The notes under the pieces: model-generated
The model's database searches: none
What the model saw: only the letters and a program-made list of their open reading frames with translations
What the model was told of the DNA's origin: nothing
Assembly: GCA_037957365.1 (NCBI GenBank)
Contig: JARHVA010000592.1
Location: forward strand, 4,471,001-4,535,000
Origin: Torreya grandis
Taxonomy: Eukaryota > Streptophyta > Pinopsida > Cupressales > Taxaceae
Direction of reading: 5' to 3'
Length of the DNA: 64,000 nt
Shown: in pieces, positions 22,742-35,096 of the stretch
How the letters are laid out: every line of letters begins with the position of its first letter
How positions within the stretch are numbered: the stretch's first letter is position 1
Made by a program: the position numbers and the translations under genes

Positions 22742-23899
22742 TGTGTATGAGTTAGAACATGAGTACTTATTAAAATACAATCATGGATATAAATAATGAT
22801 CAATGAGTTTGATTGTATGGCAAGACATAAATTAATAGACTTAACTAGATTAAAGAACCCCAAATGAGGTAAACATGTCCAAATGATGATTTTATGGAAA
22901 CATGTTTATAAGCCTCAAATTGATTAGATGGATTATTATTTAATATTATTTTATAAAAAATGATAATTGATTTAACAAGTTTCTGAAAAACATTATTTGA
23001 ATTTAAAATACTATAATTATAACTTGCATGAATCCTAAAAATAGTGTTTACTATGATATAGGAGTTTAATATCTTGTGACACCTTATATTTTTGGGATCA
23101 CTTGTTATGATCTTTGAATGAATGGATGTGATCCTCTAACTATGGTTCCTCAGGTGATTATAAACCATAGAATTTTATTTAATATAAATTTATATATGGC
23201 ATATGTACAAATGCTAATGTAGAAAATATTGTTCATATGTTTGACACCAAATGTTTAACACAAATCATATGACTAAGTTGTGAGATAATTGACACATTTC
23301 AACCATAATTTATTATTGAATATATTAATGGGTAACATTTCTATTTGAATAACTTGTGAGATTTGGTGAGTATAACATATAAGCATTTGGTCACAAAAAT
23401 TGAGAGATGAGAAACTGAGTTAAATTGAGTTCTAGACCCTAACCTAGAATTTAAAAATAGATGTATATCTTTAACTCAACATGGGTTTTCACTATATTGG
23501 GACAAGCTATGTGATCTGAAAATCATCACTTAATAATTATAATGATTATAGGGAGATCTTGACTAGAATTATAAGTGAAAAGTGGTTTAGTATTTACATA
23601 GCATTGAAATAACTACATGTGGTGCATGATATGGAAGTGGTCATACATAGGGATTTTACCTATAGTTTGATACATGGTTTGAGTAATTCATTAAGTTTGT
23701 TAGAAACTAGAAACTATAAGCATATTAAAATATTTTTTTTAAAAATAAAATGAGATGTTTCAATTAATGTTATAATAGATTTATGAATTCTCTATTTCTC
23801 CATAAATGATTGATTTTTTGTTAAATATATATAGAGTACTTATGTGTAGTACATGATTATGAGAGTGTTAGGTTATACCTCGCATATAATGAATCATTG

Positions 23900-23900
<1 letters not shown>

Positions 23901-23961
<61 letters not shown>
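23901..23961 (+). repeat. CA microsatellite (about 30 units)
   Basis: This is an uninterrupted CA run in the 5' LTR. The partner LTR has no such run at the matching position. It lies about 150 bp from an equally long TG run in reverse-complement relation. Confidence 0.95.
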
Positions 23962-23963
<2 letters not shown>

Positions 23964-24108
23964 TGAATGTTGGTAATCGATTTAAACTTATGGTATATTT
24001 GGGTGGTATAATTTCATACTTATTTGAATGTTGTTATGTATGTGATCTTTTGATTCTTAAAATTGTAAGTTGGTAATTGTAAATTATGATTATATAGGAT
24101 ATCATAGA

Positions 24109-24113
<5 letters not shown>

Positions 24114-24172
<59 letters not shown>
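24114..24172 (+). repeat. TG microsatellite (about 29 units)
   Basis: This is an uninterrupted TG run that could pair with the CA run at 23901-23961 on the same strand. It is absent from the 3' LTR. Confidence 0.95.
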
Positions 24173-24174
<2 letters not shown>

Positions 24175-25144
24175 AACATATTTTGTAATAATTGATAAAA
24201 CTTTGTTTATACATGCATATAATCTTGAGTGTAGTGTATGCTAAGATGGAATATTATATGTTTTGGAGAAATTATGACTTTATTGTTATGTCTAGTTTCT
24301 TGGATATAAAATTCTGTTTTTGTATAGTTATGACTATATTACATGATTGATTATGAAAAACTAGTAGTTATGGCTTATAATAAAAGACTATGGTAATATG
24401 AATTATCATAGTGTGTAGTATGTTTGGAAAAAAATTGTGGTTGTTAAAATCTATATTCATATGTGTATTTACCAAAGTGGTATAAACTGTAAGCATTATT
24501 TCTAGTATGGAATTAAAAATAATGTAATATTCATTCATACATTTTATAGAATAAATGTATGCTTTGGTTTCTCCTATGTTAGCATGTTATATGATATTTT
24601 TGCTAGTAATATGAAAAATAAATGAATCTTTTGGTTGAGTTATATTTAACCAATCTATATTGTTGTTATGGAGTAAGGAGTGAGATGGATTTCACTTACT
24701 AGTATCACAATAATAGATTAGGGCAGTTTAATCAAGTGGTGTGTATAAATTTGATTGATCTATAGATATTTATTATTTATTATTTGTAAAACTTTGGGTC
24801 AAGTATGTTTAGTGAGACATTATCATTTTATAAGTAGGGTTCACATGTTTATGTAATATATTACAATAGAACTATTTTTTGTGATACACTGCATGTTTAT
24901 TTTAAAAATCATAAAACACATAAGTACTTAATTGTCTCTTTGGATTTTTATGTCATCACTATCTACTTATCCATAAAGGGATGGTCATTTACTTATAGGA
25001 TTAGTGTATGGGATCAGTGGTATGTGGTTGGTGTTTAAATGTGCTCAGATAATGTTATTCCTCCCCATAGTAGTATTACTTATTGAGACAATAATTAAGA
25101 TTACCAAAGATACTTGAGTTTGGAAACTATGCTCTAGGAGAGCC

Positions 25145-25206
<62 letters not shown>
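25145..25206 (+). repeat. TA microsatellite
   Basis: About 30 TA units with one interruption (GTA) near 25165. The 3' LTR has only a few TA units at the matching site (about 32770). Confidence 0.95.
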
Positions 25207-25210
<4 letters not shown>

Positions 25211-25506
25211 GAATATTTTCATGAAGAATTATAATTACTTATTACGATACTTGATAGCAGTGGACATAGACTTGTTTCAGTTGTAGCTGAGTTATTGTGA
25301 TTAATTTATATATTATTAGTATGAAATATTCTCTCATGATTTTAGAGATCAATGATATGTGATGTATAATGCTTGTTACTATTATCACACCTTAAATATT
25401 TATTATGGTCTCTGTAGATTCCTATGGTGTAATATATTTTTGGTACAGATGTTTAATAAAAAAATTTAACATATTTCTATGTCTAATCCATTAAGGCTAT
25501 TACATG

Positions 25507-25517
25507 TGGTATCAGAG
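25507..25517 (+). promoter_or_regulatory. primer-binding site of the giant-LTR element
   Basis: TGGTATCAGAG is a perfect match to the core complement of the 3' end of plant initiator methionine tRNA. It sits two bases after the end of the 5' LTR. Confidence 0.92.
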
Positions 25518-26059
25518 ATATGACTCAAACTCTAGGACCTAATGAGTCTATTATCATTTTTATATCTTCTTGTTCTCTAGTGTGAAGCTGATGACATGAA
25601 GTATTACACTAGTATTTAGGATGTGTAGTGTCTGAGTATAGATCCATGTTACACTATGATTGATGTTTTGAGACATAGTAGATCCTTTTTATAAGGTTTG
25701 ATGACTCTTGTAAGTTTGTGGCATTTGTGAAATATGTGTGGGTAACATTGATTGTGTACCCTTAGGATCACTTGTGATATTTTTATTTGTATAGGGGATT
25801 GGTCTATCAATTATTAAATTTGTGATGGGTGAATATGAGGTTTGGGTAGGCAAGTTCATAACATAATTTATGAGTTATGAACATGAGATTTCTACTATAG
25901 ATGATCACCTACATCAAACACCTCTAAGATGATTACATCCTTTCTTAGTAATTAAGATTACCTTTACCATTTGTGTTTTATGATTTTTTAATAAGAATGA
26001 GATGCTTCTCACTTAAATATATATGCTTTAGTTTTTGTGTATTATTTTTAATAACCTTA

Positions 26060-26460
26060 GAAATGGAAAATTTTATAAGACCATTTTCAGTTTGGTACCA
26101 CCTAGGGTGGTGGGAATTTTCTTATAAAAGATTATGGATATCGTAGATGTGATTCCTTTATATTAGGAGTTTTTTTAAGGATTGGCACACTTAAGTTATG
26201 AGGGTTAGGAAGAAGTGACATAGTTATAATCTAATAAAAGGAATGTTATTTATCTGATGTTGATTCAGTATTCTCTCAAATGGGAACTTATTTTTGAAAT
26301 GTTGTTTGACCATATTTCTTTGAAGTTATGAGAGAATGTCTTCTACTTCTTGTCGAGAGATAAGTTATAGGAGTTGATGAATTGATACAACTTTGTGGTT
26401 AGTATATTTTTCTCCCAATTGTGGAAATATATTATGATACTATGCTTACAGATTTGGTAA
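26060..26460 (+). pseudogene. possible Ty3/gypsy gag trace
   Basis: Short blocks in shifting frames recall the retrotransposon gag capsid fold: WELIFEMLFDHI, then FFEVMREC and GVDELIQLCG (about 26270-26395). Spacing fits the W-x-x-F-x-x-x-F ... F-F-P-x-x-V-R-E ... L-x-Q pattern. There are many stops, and the identification is by pattern only. Confidence 0.4.
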
Positions 26461-27661
26461 GTATATAGTATTTTAGAAACATTGAGTTGTGGTGTTTTAG
26501 TTTTACCTTGTGAGGGTATGTAGGAAGTTTTTTTGAGATGATAGTTCTCTACATTATCTAACTTGTAATTTTAGACCACGTGGAGTGGTAAACCTTGAAT
26601 TTATATTAGTTATAGATTAAGGTTTATAAGTTGATTATAATTATTATTATATTATATACCCTTGTTTAGATTGATATTATTCTCTTTTACATAGATCATG
26701 TTAGTTTGAAGAGTTATTTTATACCTTTCATCAAAATCAAGTAAGGTATAAGATATACGAAACATATTGTCAATCTAGGGGTTGAGATAAAAAAAATTAT
26801 TTGTTGCAATCTAGCCAAGCAAGCAGCGAGATATTGTCTTACTTATTTTTTTTATAAGGTTGAAAGGATGGTATGATCCTTGGTCTATATATGTTATGTT
26901 AATTTTAATATTTTTTCCTATTAATTATGAATATAACAATATAAATTAAGCTATGAAATATGATACTAGTTATGTGTGGTCAGTGGTAATTTAATATAAT
27001 TATAGATTGACTGTATGATTTCTTTTTTTATGTATGTTGATACATATAAAATTATCTAGCCTATCATATTACTTTCTATGACCTATTAGTATGGATGTGT
27101 AATTCATTGAACCTTGTGGACATTTTGGAGATCACTAGGTCATGGAGACCTAAGGAAAGAGTGCTAAATTGAGAATGGGATTTCTAAGTGATATGATGGT
27201 ATCATACTTAGCCTCACATTGAAATGGTATTAACTAAATTTGGATTTGATAGATGAAGTTGTCAAATTTAAAATTTGACAGATGGAATTGTAAAATTTAG
27301 TTGTATGGCTATACACATGTATATGGTGGAACATTTACACCATAATTTTTTATACATTAAAAATGTAGTATTTCCAATTCCTATTGATCATCATACTTGT
27401 CAAGATCTCCATGTAGTAGTGATAGTATTGACATGTTATACTTATCTAGAGCTATGCAAAGTAATGATATTATTAACATATGCAAATAATTATTACTAGG
27501 TTTTCTAATTATTTTTATAGAATAATGAAATATTCTCTTAGTTAGAGAGATAAATAAAGGGGTAGGGAGATTTTGTGGAACTCTCTTTGGGTTTTTTTTT
27601 TTTTCTGATTTTCATGATGATCTTATGTGGTCTTTAGAATTTAGTAAAAGTTTCACTATGA

Positions 27662-27730
27662 TATGAAGGACCCTTCAAGGTAACAAAAGTGGTTAGACCT
27701 ATAGTATATGGGATTGTTTTGAAAATCTTA
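27662..27730 (+). pseudogene. trace of gypsy integrase C-terminal tail
   Basis: One frame reads YEGPFKVTKVVRPIVYGIV, the G-P-F-x-V-x-x-V-x-x-P-x-x-Y block found near the end of many Ty3/gypsy integrases. It lies 225 bp before the 3' LTR, the expected place. RT and most of integrase are absent, pointing to a large internal deletion. Confidence 0.6.
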
Positions 27731-27938
27731 TTTGCATAGTAGTGAGATGTCATAGAGCAGGATCTTATGGGACCCATACTCTAGAAATAGTGAAACTTGA
27801 AGGAATTACGATGAATTCTATAGGTAATTTCCTATATATTGCTAAATTTGATATTATATATTAAGTTTTTTCTTTGATAAAAGATATTTTTACTTCAAAA
27901 CATATGATTGAATAAGAGTCATTAGGGATGATGACTAG

Positions 27939-27952
27939 TTTTAGTGGGAAAC
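27939..27952 (+). promoter_or_regulatory. polypurine tract of the giant-LTR element
   Basis: AGTGGGAAA lies just before the 3' LTR start at 27955. It is short and imperfect, but its position is correct. Confidence 0.5.
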
Positions 27953-27954
27953 TA

Positions 27955-30900
27955 TGTTGCATCGTGATTCCTCACAAGGCAATTTTTTTAGAATATTCAT
28001 GGATATTTATAGTTGAGAATTTAGATTAGATTATTATTAACTATTCTTTGATATATATTGTTATGGGTAAGTAGGATATTTCTTAATTTATATGATCATG
28101 TTGCTATGAGTTAGTATTAAGTATATATTTACTTTATGATCATATTAATTTATCATTATATTTATATTTTATGTTATATAGTTATTATATTGATATGATT
28201 TAACTACCTATTTTATTTTGAGGTTGATGTAAGAAAATACATCTATTACAACGAGGACAAATATCATCAGAGAGGGTGACGTAGATTGAGACATCGGTGT
28301 ATGATAGAGATATGGTGAGAAAATTATACACACCATAATAAATATCACATGTTAGATACATAATGATGGTTAGAATAGTGTATTTAATGATGGACACATC
28401 TTGAATTTCTTGATCATGATTAGTTAGCTTAATGGTTAATTTGAACTCATCTTATGTGATAGCATGCTATTCATATTCGTAACCATTAGTGTTTTGTAAT
28501 TCATCTAATTAAAAGAAATTAGAACCTATTAAATAGTAGGTTTATTATCAAATCATCATGACATTATAGATGTTAATTTAATTAACAAATATACTGTAAT
28601 AAGGTGATATAAGTAGGAAAAGTGAGAAAAAGTAAAAGTAAAATAAAATAAAATTAAAGAGAATCTTTAAATAGAAAATCAAAATTAAAATAAAAACACA
28701 TAAAGAGTAAAACAAAAAGGATTAAAGTGGAATTATTTACATGGAAATAAAAATTAAAATTAAAAAAACCATGTAGCACTATATAAAGAAGAGAAGAGGC
28801 ACAATTCTATGATGGAGGTAGTGCATGGAAGTGGAGAAGCATAGAAGGAATGGAGAGAAGTCTATGAAGTAAAAAAAAATGTCAAATCAAGTAACCAGGT
28901 AGATAATACAATTTAAATTCATTATGTTGATATTAACAATCTGATAATTAAACTAGTGATTTGCTTATAAATATGAACTATGTATAAGAGTATCTATTTA
29001 GATCTAATAAGAGAAATAGAGTAAAAAAACACATTTATTACTTGGTATTTTGAACTATAAACCAGAATTTATATCAAAGTTTTCATAATTAAAAATAATA
29101 ATCATAGATATAGTTAAAGGCAAAGGATCTAAACTCCATTAGTGAATTGATATTATTAAGAGAATATTTATGACTAGAAAACTAGCTAAACGCCTAACCC
29201 ATGCATAACTATGGGCTATAGATTTCAAACATAAACTATAGCTCCCAAATTTATAAGTTTCCAATTTATTACCTTAAAATGCTTTGGAAAATAATTGAAT
29301 AAAAATTTGAGCATTAAAATTTACATTTATATTTATGTTAATTGGAATGTAGCACAAGTGATTAGCTAATACCTAAAATTGTTCAGAATATTCCAAGCAA
29401 GTCATATTGTTATTCAACCTTGTTATAATGGTTCATCTTGGAGTGTAGTGAATTGGACACCTCATATTAACCATAAGTTCAGGGATAATGACTTAGAGGA
29501 TATATATAGTGTTTATAAAATAAGTATTCATTTGAGTATAGTGTAATTTAACTACAAATTTCATATATACTATAGGATCCATAATAAATACAATAATATA
29601 TACCATCAATTTTCATGTAAAGAGCAAAAAATTAATTAATATATCTATTGCACATGGGTGGATTTAAATTATAAAATAAATAACGTTAAGGTCAACCACT
29701 TATAAAAAGGTAGTTAGCACCTATTTTGAAGCAAATTTCCCTAGCTAGAAAGAGAGGTTTGTGAGTATGTGGATTTCTTTTATACAATGTTATGTTGGTT
29801 AGATAATGTGTGTAGCAAAAAACATCCACTGAGATGTTGAGATACCAAAAAGCTATATTATATATAATTGATATTTTAAAATATAAAATTGAATATATAT
29901 TTCATTTATAGCATTGAATGTAGTAGTTATTATTTTTAATGTAAAATATAGTTCTAAATTTAAAGCAAGGGTATTTTATAAGTGCCTAGTTTATAAATGC
30001 AAAGTGGTATATTTATGTATACTATGGTATACAAGATTTAAAACTTCTTATTTAGTGAGTTAACTTATGTGTGTGTGTGGTTTCCATTAGGGAGGTAATT
30101 GCTAAAAATCAACCATAAGATTCAAGGAGAAATTTTATGTGATAAAACATTTTATAAAATATTAAAAAAATTAGTTTATTAGATAAAAATATTTCTAAAC
30201 AAGTCTTATTGAAGTTGAATGGAAACTTATAAAGTGTGAGGACAACTAAGTTATAACGAGATATATTTTAATTGTAGCATCTTATCATCTAATTGGTCTA
30301 AGGAATAATTTGGTTAACAAAAAATTAGACTAAGTTTATTAGTACACTTTGAATGTGTATGACCTAGAAAATGAGTAATTATTAAAATACGAATGGGGTT
30401 GTATATAATGATAAATGAGATTGATCATATGGCAAGACATAGATTAATAGACTTAGTAGGATTTAAGAACCTCAAATGAGGTAGACACAGTGAAATGATG
30501 ATTTTAGGGAAACATGTTTATAAGCCTCAACTTGATTAGATGGGTTGTTATTTAATATTAGTTTATAAAAACTAATAATTCATTTAATAGTGAGTTGTTG
30601 AAAAACATTATTTGAAATTTAAAAAAAACTATAATTTTAACTTTCCTGAATCCTAATAATAGTGTTTACTATGGTATAGGAGTATAATTCACTCAATATA
30701 GTATTTTAATATCTTGTGACACCTTATATGTTTAGGATCACTTGTTATGATACTTGAAGGAATAGATGTGATCCTCTATCTATCATTCCTTGGGTGATTA
30801 TAATCCATAAAACTTTATTTAATAAAAATTTATGTATGATATATGTACAAATGCTAATGTAGATAATCTTGTTCATATGTTTAAGACATGGTGTTAACAT

Positions 30901-33107
30901 GAATCACATGACTAAGTTGTGAGACAATTGACACATTTGAATAATAATTTATTATTGAATATATTTATAGGAAACATTCTTATTTAAAGAAAATTTGAGC
31001 ATTGGTGAGTATAACATATAAGAATTTGGTCACATAAATCAAGAGTTGAGAAACAAAGTTAAATTGAGTTCTAGAACTTAATCAAACATTTAAAAATAGA
31101 TGTATATCTATAACTCATCATGGTTATTCATTATATTGGGACGAGCTATGTGATTTAAAATTCTCATTTAAGAATTATAATGATTATAGGGGGCTCTTGA
31201 CTAGATGTATAAGTGAATAATGGTTAAGTTTTACATAGCATCTAAATAACTACTTGTGGTGTATGACATGCAAGTGATCTTACATGGATTGTACATATTG
31301 TCAGATAGATTGTTTGAGTAAGTTATTAATTTTTTTATAAATCAAAAACTACAACCATCTTAAAATCATAATTTAGAAAATAGAATGAGATGTTTAAATG
31401 AATGTTATGTTGGGTTTATAAATTCTCTATTTCTCTTAAAATAATTGATTGATTGATTTTTATATATTAAGTACTTGTGTACATTACACGACTATGAGAG
31501 TGTTTGGTTACATCTAACATATAATGATGCATCATGATGTGTTCTTATAGATATGTTATTTTGAATACTGATAATTAGTTTAAATTTAAGGTATACCTTG
31601 GTGGTATAATCTTTCACTTATTTGATTATTATTATGTATGTGATCATTTGATTATTTAAATTATAAGTTGATATTTGTGAACTATGATAGTATGGGATAT
31701 CATAGATTAATATAGTACATAAGTATGTTATACTTAAACAATACATGTACTGTAATTATTTTTTTAGACTTACATCTACATTTGACTGATTTATTTTATA
31801 CATGTTAGTTATTACTATGAATAAAAAATTTTATAACAATTGATAAGACTTTGTGTGTGCATGCATATAGTCTCGAGAGTTTAATGTATTCTAAGATGGA
31901 ATATTATGTGTTTTAGGCAAAGTATAAATTGATTGTTATGTCTAGTTATTTGGATCTACATTATATGATTGATTATAAAAAACTAGTAGTTATGACTTAG
32001 AATACTAGACTATGCTAATATGGGTTATCATCATATGTAGTATATTTAAAAATAAATTATGTTAGTTTAAATCTATAATTAAATATGTATTTACTCAGGT
32101 GGCATAAACTGTAGTCATTATTTATAGTATGGAATAGAAATAATGTAATATTTATTCATATGTCTAATGGAATAAATGTATACTTTGATTACTCCTATAA
32201 TAGAATGTTATATGATGGGTTCTCTATTAGAATGCTAAATAAATAAATCTTGTGATTTAATTGTATTTGATCAATCTATATTATTGCTATGGAATAAGGA
32301 GTGAGATGAACTTTACTAAATTACTAGTATCATAATAATATATGAAGATAATTTGATCAAGTGAAGTGTATAAATTTGTTTTATTTATAGATCTTTACTA
32401 TTTATTACTTATAAAAATTTTAGCCAAAGTATGTTTAGTAATACATTATCATTTTATGAGTATGGTTCACATAATCATGCGATATCTTTCAATATATCAT
32501 TTTTCTATGATACACTGCATTTTTAGTTTACAAATCATAGAGTACATGGGCACTTTCTTGTCTCTTTGGATTCCTACATTGTTGCTATCTACTCATCTAT
32601 GAAAGGAGGTCCATTTTCTAATAGAATTAGTGAGAGGAATCATTGGTATATGATTGATGTATAAAATAACTCAAATGATACTCTCCCTCTCTATAATAGT
32701 ACTACTTATCAAGATGACACTAAAGATTGCCATAGATGTTTTAGTTCAGAAACTATGCTATAAGAGAGCTATATATCTTATATGTAAATTGTATTGTATT
32801 GTACTTATTATTAAAAATTGTAATGAAGAGTTGTAATTACTCATTATTATACTTCACAGTGGTGGATGTATACTTGTTTCAGTTGTATTTGAATTATTGT
32901 GATTAATTTATATATTCATATAATGACATGCTCTCTCATGATTTTAAAGATCAGTGATGTGTTATGTATTATGTTTGTTGTTATTACCACACCTTGAGTA
33001 TTTATTATGGTCTTTAGAGATTTCCATGGTGTAATCTAAATTTGGTACATATGTTTAATAAAATAAAACTCATGTATTTATATATCTAACCTAATGGGGT
33101 TATTATA
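27955..33107 (+). repeat. 3' LTR of the giant-LTR element (5153 bp)
   Basis: It begins TGTTGCATCGTGATTCCTC and ends GGTTATTATA (CA changed to TA). It is colinear with the 5' LTR but lacks that copy's microsatellite expansions and tandem duplication. The plus-strand open frames at 32366-32602 and 32654-32836 and the minus frame at 28200-28397 are not matched by open frames in the partner and are considered chance. Confidence 0.92.
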
Positions 33108-33112
33108 GAGCC

Positions 33113-33251
33113 CTTGCTTAAATAGATAAAAATAAAACAAAATACAAACTAAACTAGGCAAATGGAATAAATCCTCACATAAGATAAAATTAGGTAAAAA
33201 AAATTAACCTAGCTATAACCTAGCAAAAATGAGTAATAATATAATCTAACA
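33113..33251 (-). repeat. left LTR of the split element, piece 2
   Basis: It continues the 19982-20147 piece after the nested element: CTTGCTTAAATAGATA corresponds to TTTACTTAAATAGAGA in the right LTR, and it ends TAATCTAACA. The purine-tract complement CCTCCCCTCC follows at 33252. Confidence 0.88.
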
Positions 33252-34396
33252 CCTCCCCTCCAATGAAGCTAGAGGCTAATAATAGATGATGCAGTATGAA
33301 GTCACATGTTCCTATGGATGTGAATCTATCTTACTAGAGTACACGGATGCTGAGTTGTTGTAACTAACAACAGAGAGTAAAAATGACACTGAATATGAGG
33401 ATTATTGAATAAAAACACTATGCTAAAAAATACTAGGTAAAGTTATGAACCTAAAAAAGCATAGATTGAACACCCTCCAACAAGATAGTGAAAAATGATC
33501 ATAAAGACTAGTGGCACTGCCACACTGGTGTCATTGGTGGGGATACCATATTGGTGTCATTATAAGAATGACCAAAAAGTATATGGAATCAAGTAATAAT
33601 TCTCATATGAGTTTCATTAAATAATGTTCCTAAATAAGATACCCATGTATAAAGGAGGAATCCAAAAATCACTCAAGAAAATGCAAACTATACATATAAC
33701 TCTCATAAAGTGGAGAAAAAAGAGAAAAATCATAAGAGAAACTCCCCCCCAAAGAAAGAGAAGAAGAAGAGAGAGCTAGGAATCCCCCAAAAGTTGATAT
33801 TGACTCATTATAAACACTAAATAATTATAAGTCATGAAGAAACTCAATATGCATGAGTGGTCTAAATCCACTACTCGGTCACAAAAAAAACTAACACTGG
33901 GCTTTAACATAATAGATTCAATAAAGAGAATTATCAGTGATGATGAATGTATAAAGGATTACTACATGTGCAATGATCTCTCAACACCTAGGAAGTGGAA
34001 TCTACACCACACATACTGCATAATATTTAATAGGTGGAGTGAAGAAAAAAGATCTACATGAGTGGTCCAAATCCACTACTCGAACACCAAATAAGCTGAC
34101 ATTGTATACAATAAAATAGCTACATATCATGTTGAAAGAGAATATAAAACTATCAAAAAAGATAATATGATACTGAGATTCACCAGAATAAATTTCAAAG
34201 TGTGAGAGACTAAAGTATAAAATATTACTACATTTGCAAGGAATGCTCAACACCTAAGAAGTAAAATGTACACCACACACCCCCCATATCAATAAATAAA
34301 TGGAATGGAGTAAAAATTTATGTACAATTGTTATAAATCCCCTACTCAAATACCAAACAATTTGACAATATATGCACTAGAATATTTTTGATACTA
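33252..34396 (-). other. non-coding internal domain of the split element
   Basis: About 1.1 kb has no retroviral domain. It holds a duplicated phrase CACTGGTGTCATTGG / CATATTGGTGTCATTAT near 33518-33560, a purine-rich stretch near 33715-33785, and the diverged tandem array described separately. The open frames 33834-34061 (+) and 34002-34253 (-) arise from that array. Confidence 0.65.
33845..34350 (+). repeat. diverged tandem repeat, unit about 220-260 bp
   Basis: ATGAGTGGTCTAAATCCACT (33851), ATGAGTGGTCCAAATCCACT (34058) and a weaker third start (about 34335) head successive units. Each complete unit then has TTACTACAT, then CTCAACACCTAxGAAGT and TACACCACACA. Two full units and part of a third are visible. 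Confidence 0.8.
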
Positions 34397-34700
34397 TGAA
34401 AGAGTTATCAAAACTCTTCAGCCAAAATATCTCTAAGAGCTCATTATCATAGCCATATATGCTTCAACATACAAAAGAGAATAAAAAACTAAATAAAACA
34501 ATTTTTATTCACAAAAACATTGTAAATAATATGCAAAATATGTATATTACAATGTAGAACTTTTACTTAAATAGAGAAGATAAAATAAAATGCAAGCTAA
34601 ACTATCCAATGTGGGATAAATTCCCACATAAAACAAAACTATGTAAAGAAAAATTACCTAGTTATCACCTAGAAAGAAAAATTACTAAATTACTTTAACA
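34397..34700 (-). repeat. right LTR of the split copia-type element
   Basis: This 304-bp uninterrupted partner begins TGAAAGAGTTATC and ends TACTTTAACA. It confirms the total length of the split left LTR (305 bp). Confidence 0.9.
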
Positions 34701-34705
34701 TGGTC

Positions 34706-35091
34706 ACAAATTAGTCTCTTCATTTCATAAAACCTATAAATAATAGGAACCTCACATACTTCAAAGGATATACTTGGTACAATGCTACTATGTATAAATA
34801 TCTATTGAAAGATTCAACAATCTACACATGTCATATTCAAATTTTAAGGTGAACATGGAGAGATGATACAAGTGAACCATTGATGAAGACTCTTTAGCCA
34901 CAAAGATAAGCACAATCCCTCATAGGCCAAATTACAGTTTTATTTCAAGAGGAAGCTATAAAGTGTTATTTTTGTCTTTGCATTCTTTGTTGTTTGCTTG
35001 TTATTTTCTCCCATAAGTATCTAGCCTTGAAATACTAGTCTTCAATATTTTTTACATTACTTTTCACTCTACTAATACATAGACTAACATT
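34706..35091. other. no gene seen
   Basis: This is AT-rich spacer between two LTR elements. No motif was recognised. Confidence 0.6.
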
Positions 35092-35096
35092 TTACT

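Larger units (their letters stand above)
20148..25504 (+). repeat. 5' LTR of the giant-LTR element (5357 bp)
   Basis: It begins TATTACATCC (TGTTGCATCG in the partner, so two G-to-A changes) and ends GGCTATTACA. It is about 200 bp longer than the 3' LTR. The excess includes a 171-bp tandem duplication (22401-22741) and long CA, TG, GT and TA runs that are short or absent in the partner. The minus-strand open frames inside it (21251-21511, 22681-22863, 24020-24214) have no recognised product, and the last is a microsatellite translation. Confidence 0.92.
20148..33107 (+). mobile_element. LTR retrotransposon with giant (5.2-5.4 kb) LTRs
   Basis: Direct repeats 20148-25504 and 27955-33107 are colinear over their whole length and flank a 2450-bp internal region. 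The target-site duplication GAGCC is exact at 20143-20147 and 33108-33112. A perfect 11-base primer site TGGTATCAGAG starts two bases after the left LTR, and a short purine tract precedes the right one. The LTRs take up over 80% of the element. Internal coding is reduced to traces resembling Ty3/gypsy gag and the integrase tail. It resembles the LARD class (large LTRs, no coding), with gypsy parentage inferred from those traces. Confidence 0.92.
19982..34700 (-). mobile_element. Short copia-type LTR element split by a nested insertion
   Basis: The right LTR is 34397-34700 (304 bp). The left LTR is in two pieces, 19982-20147 and 33113-33251, totalling 305 bp, which rejoin exactly when the nested 12.96-kb element and one target copy are removed. 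Flanks TGGTT (19977-19981) and TGGTC (34701-34705) match at four of five bases as a TSD. A degenerate primer-site complement TTTTGATACTAT sits before the right LTR, and a purine tract complement CCTCCCCTCC follows the left LTR, so the element points leftward. The internal part is only about 1145 bp and non-coding, so it is non-autonomous. Confidence 0.88.

Noticed and set aside
24020..24214. 64-codon minus-strand open frame rich in Thr-His
   Set aside because: It is simply the translation of the TG microsatellite.
32366..32836. Two open frames in the 3' giant LTR as possible genes
   Set aside because: The sister LTR has the same DNA without an open frame, and the translations are Ile/Leu/Tyr-rich chance products of AT-rich DNA.
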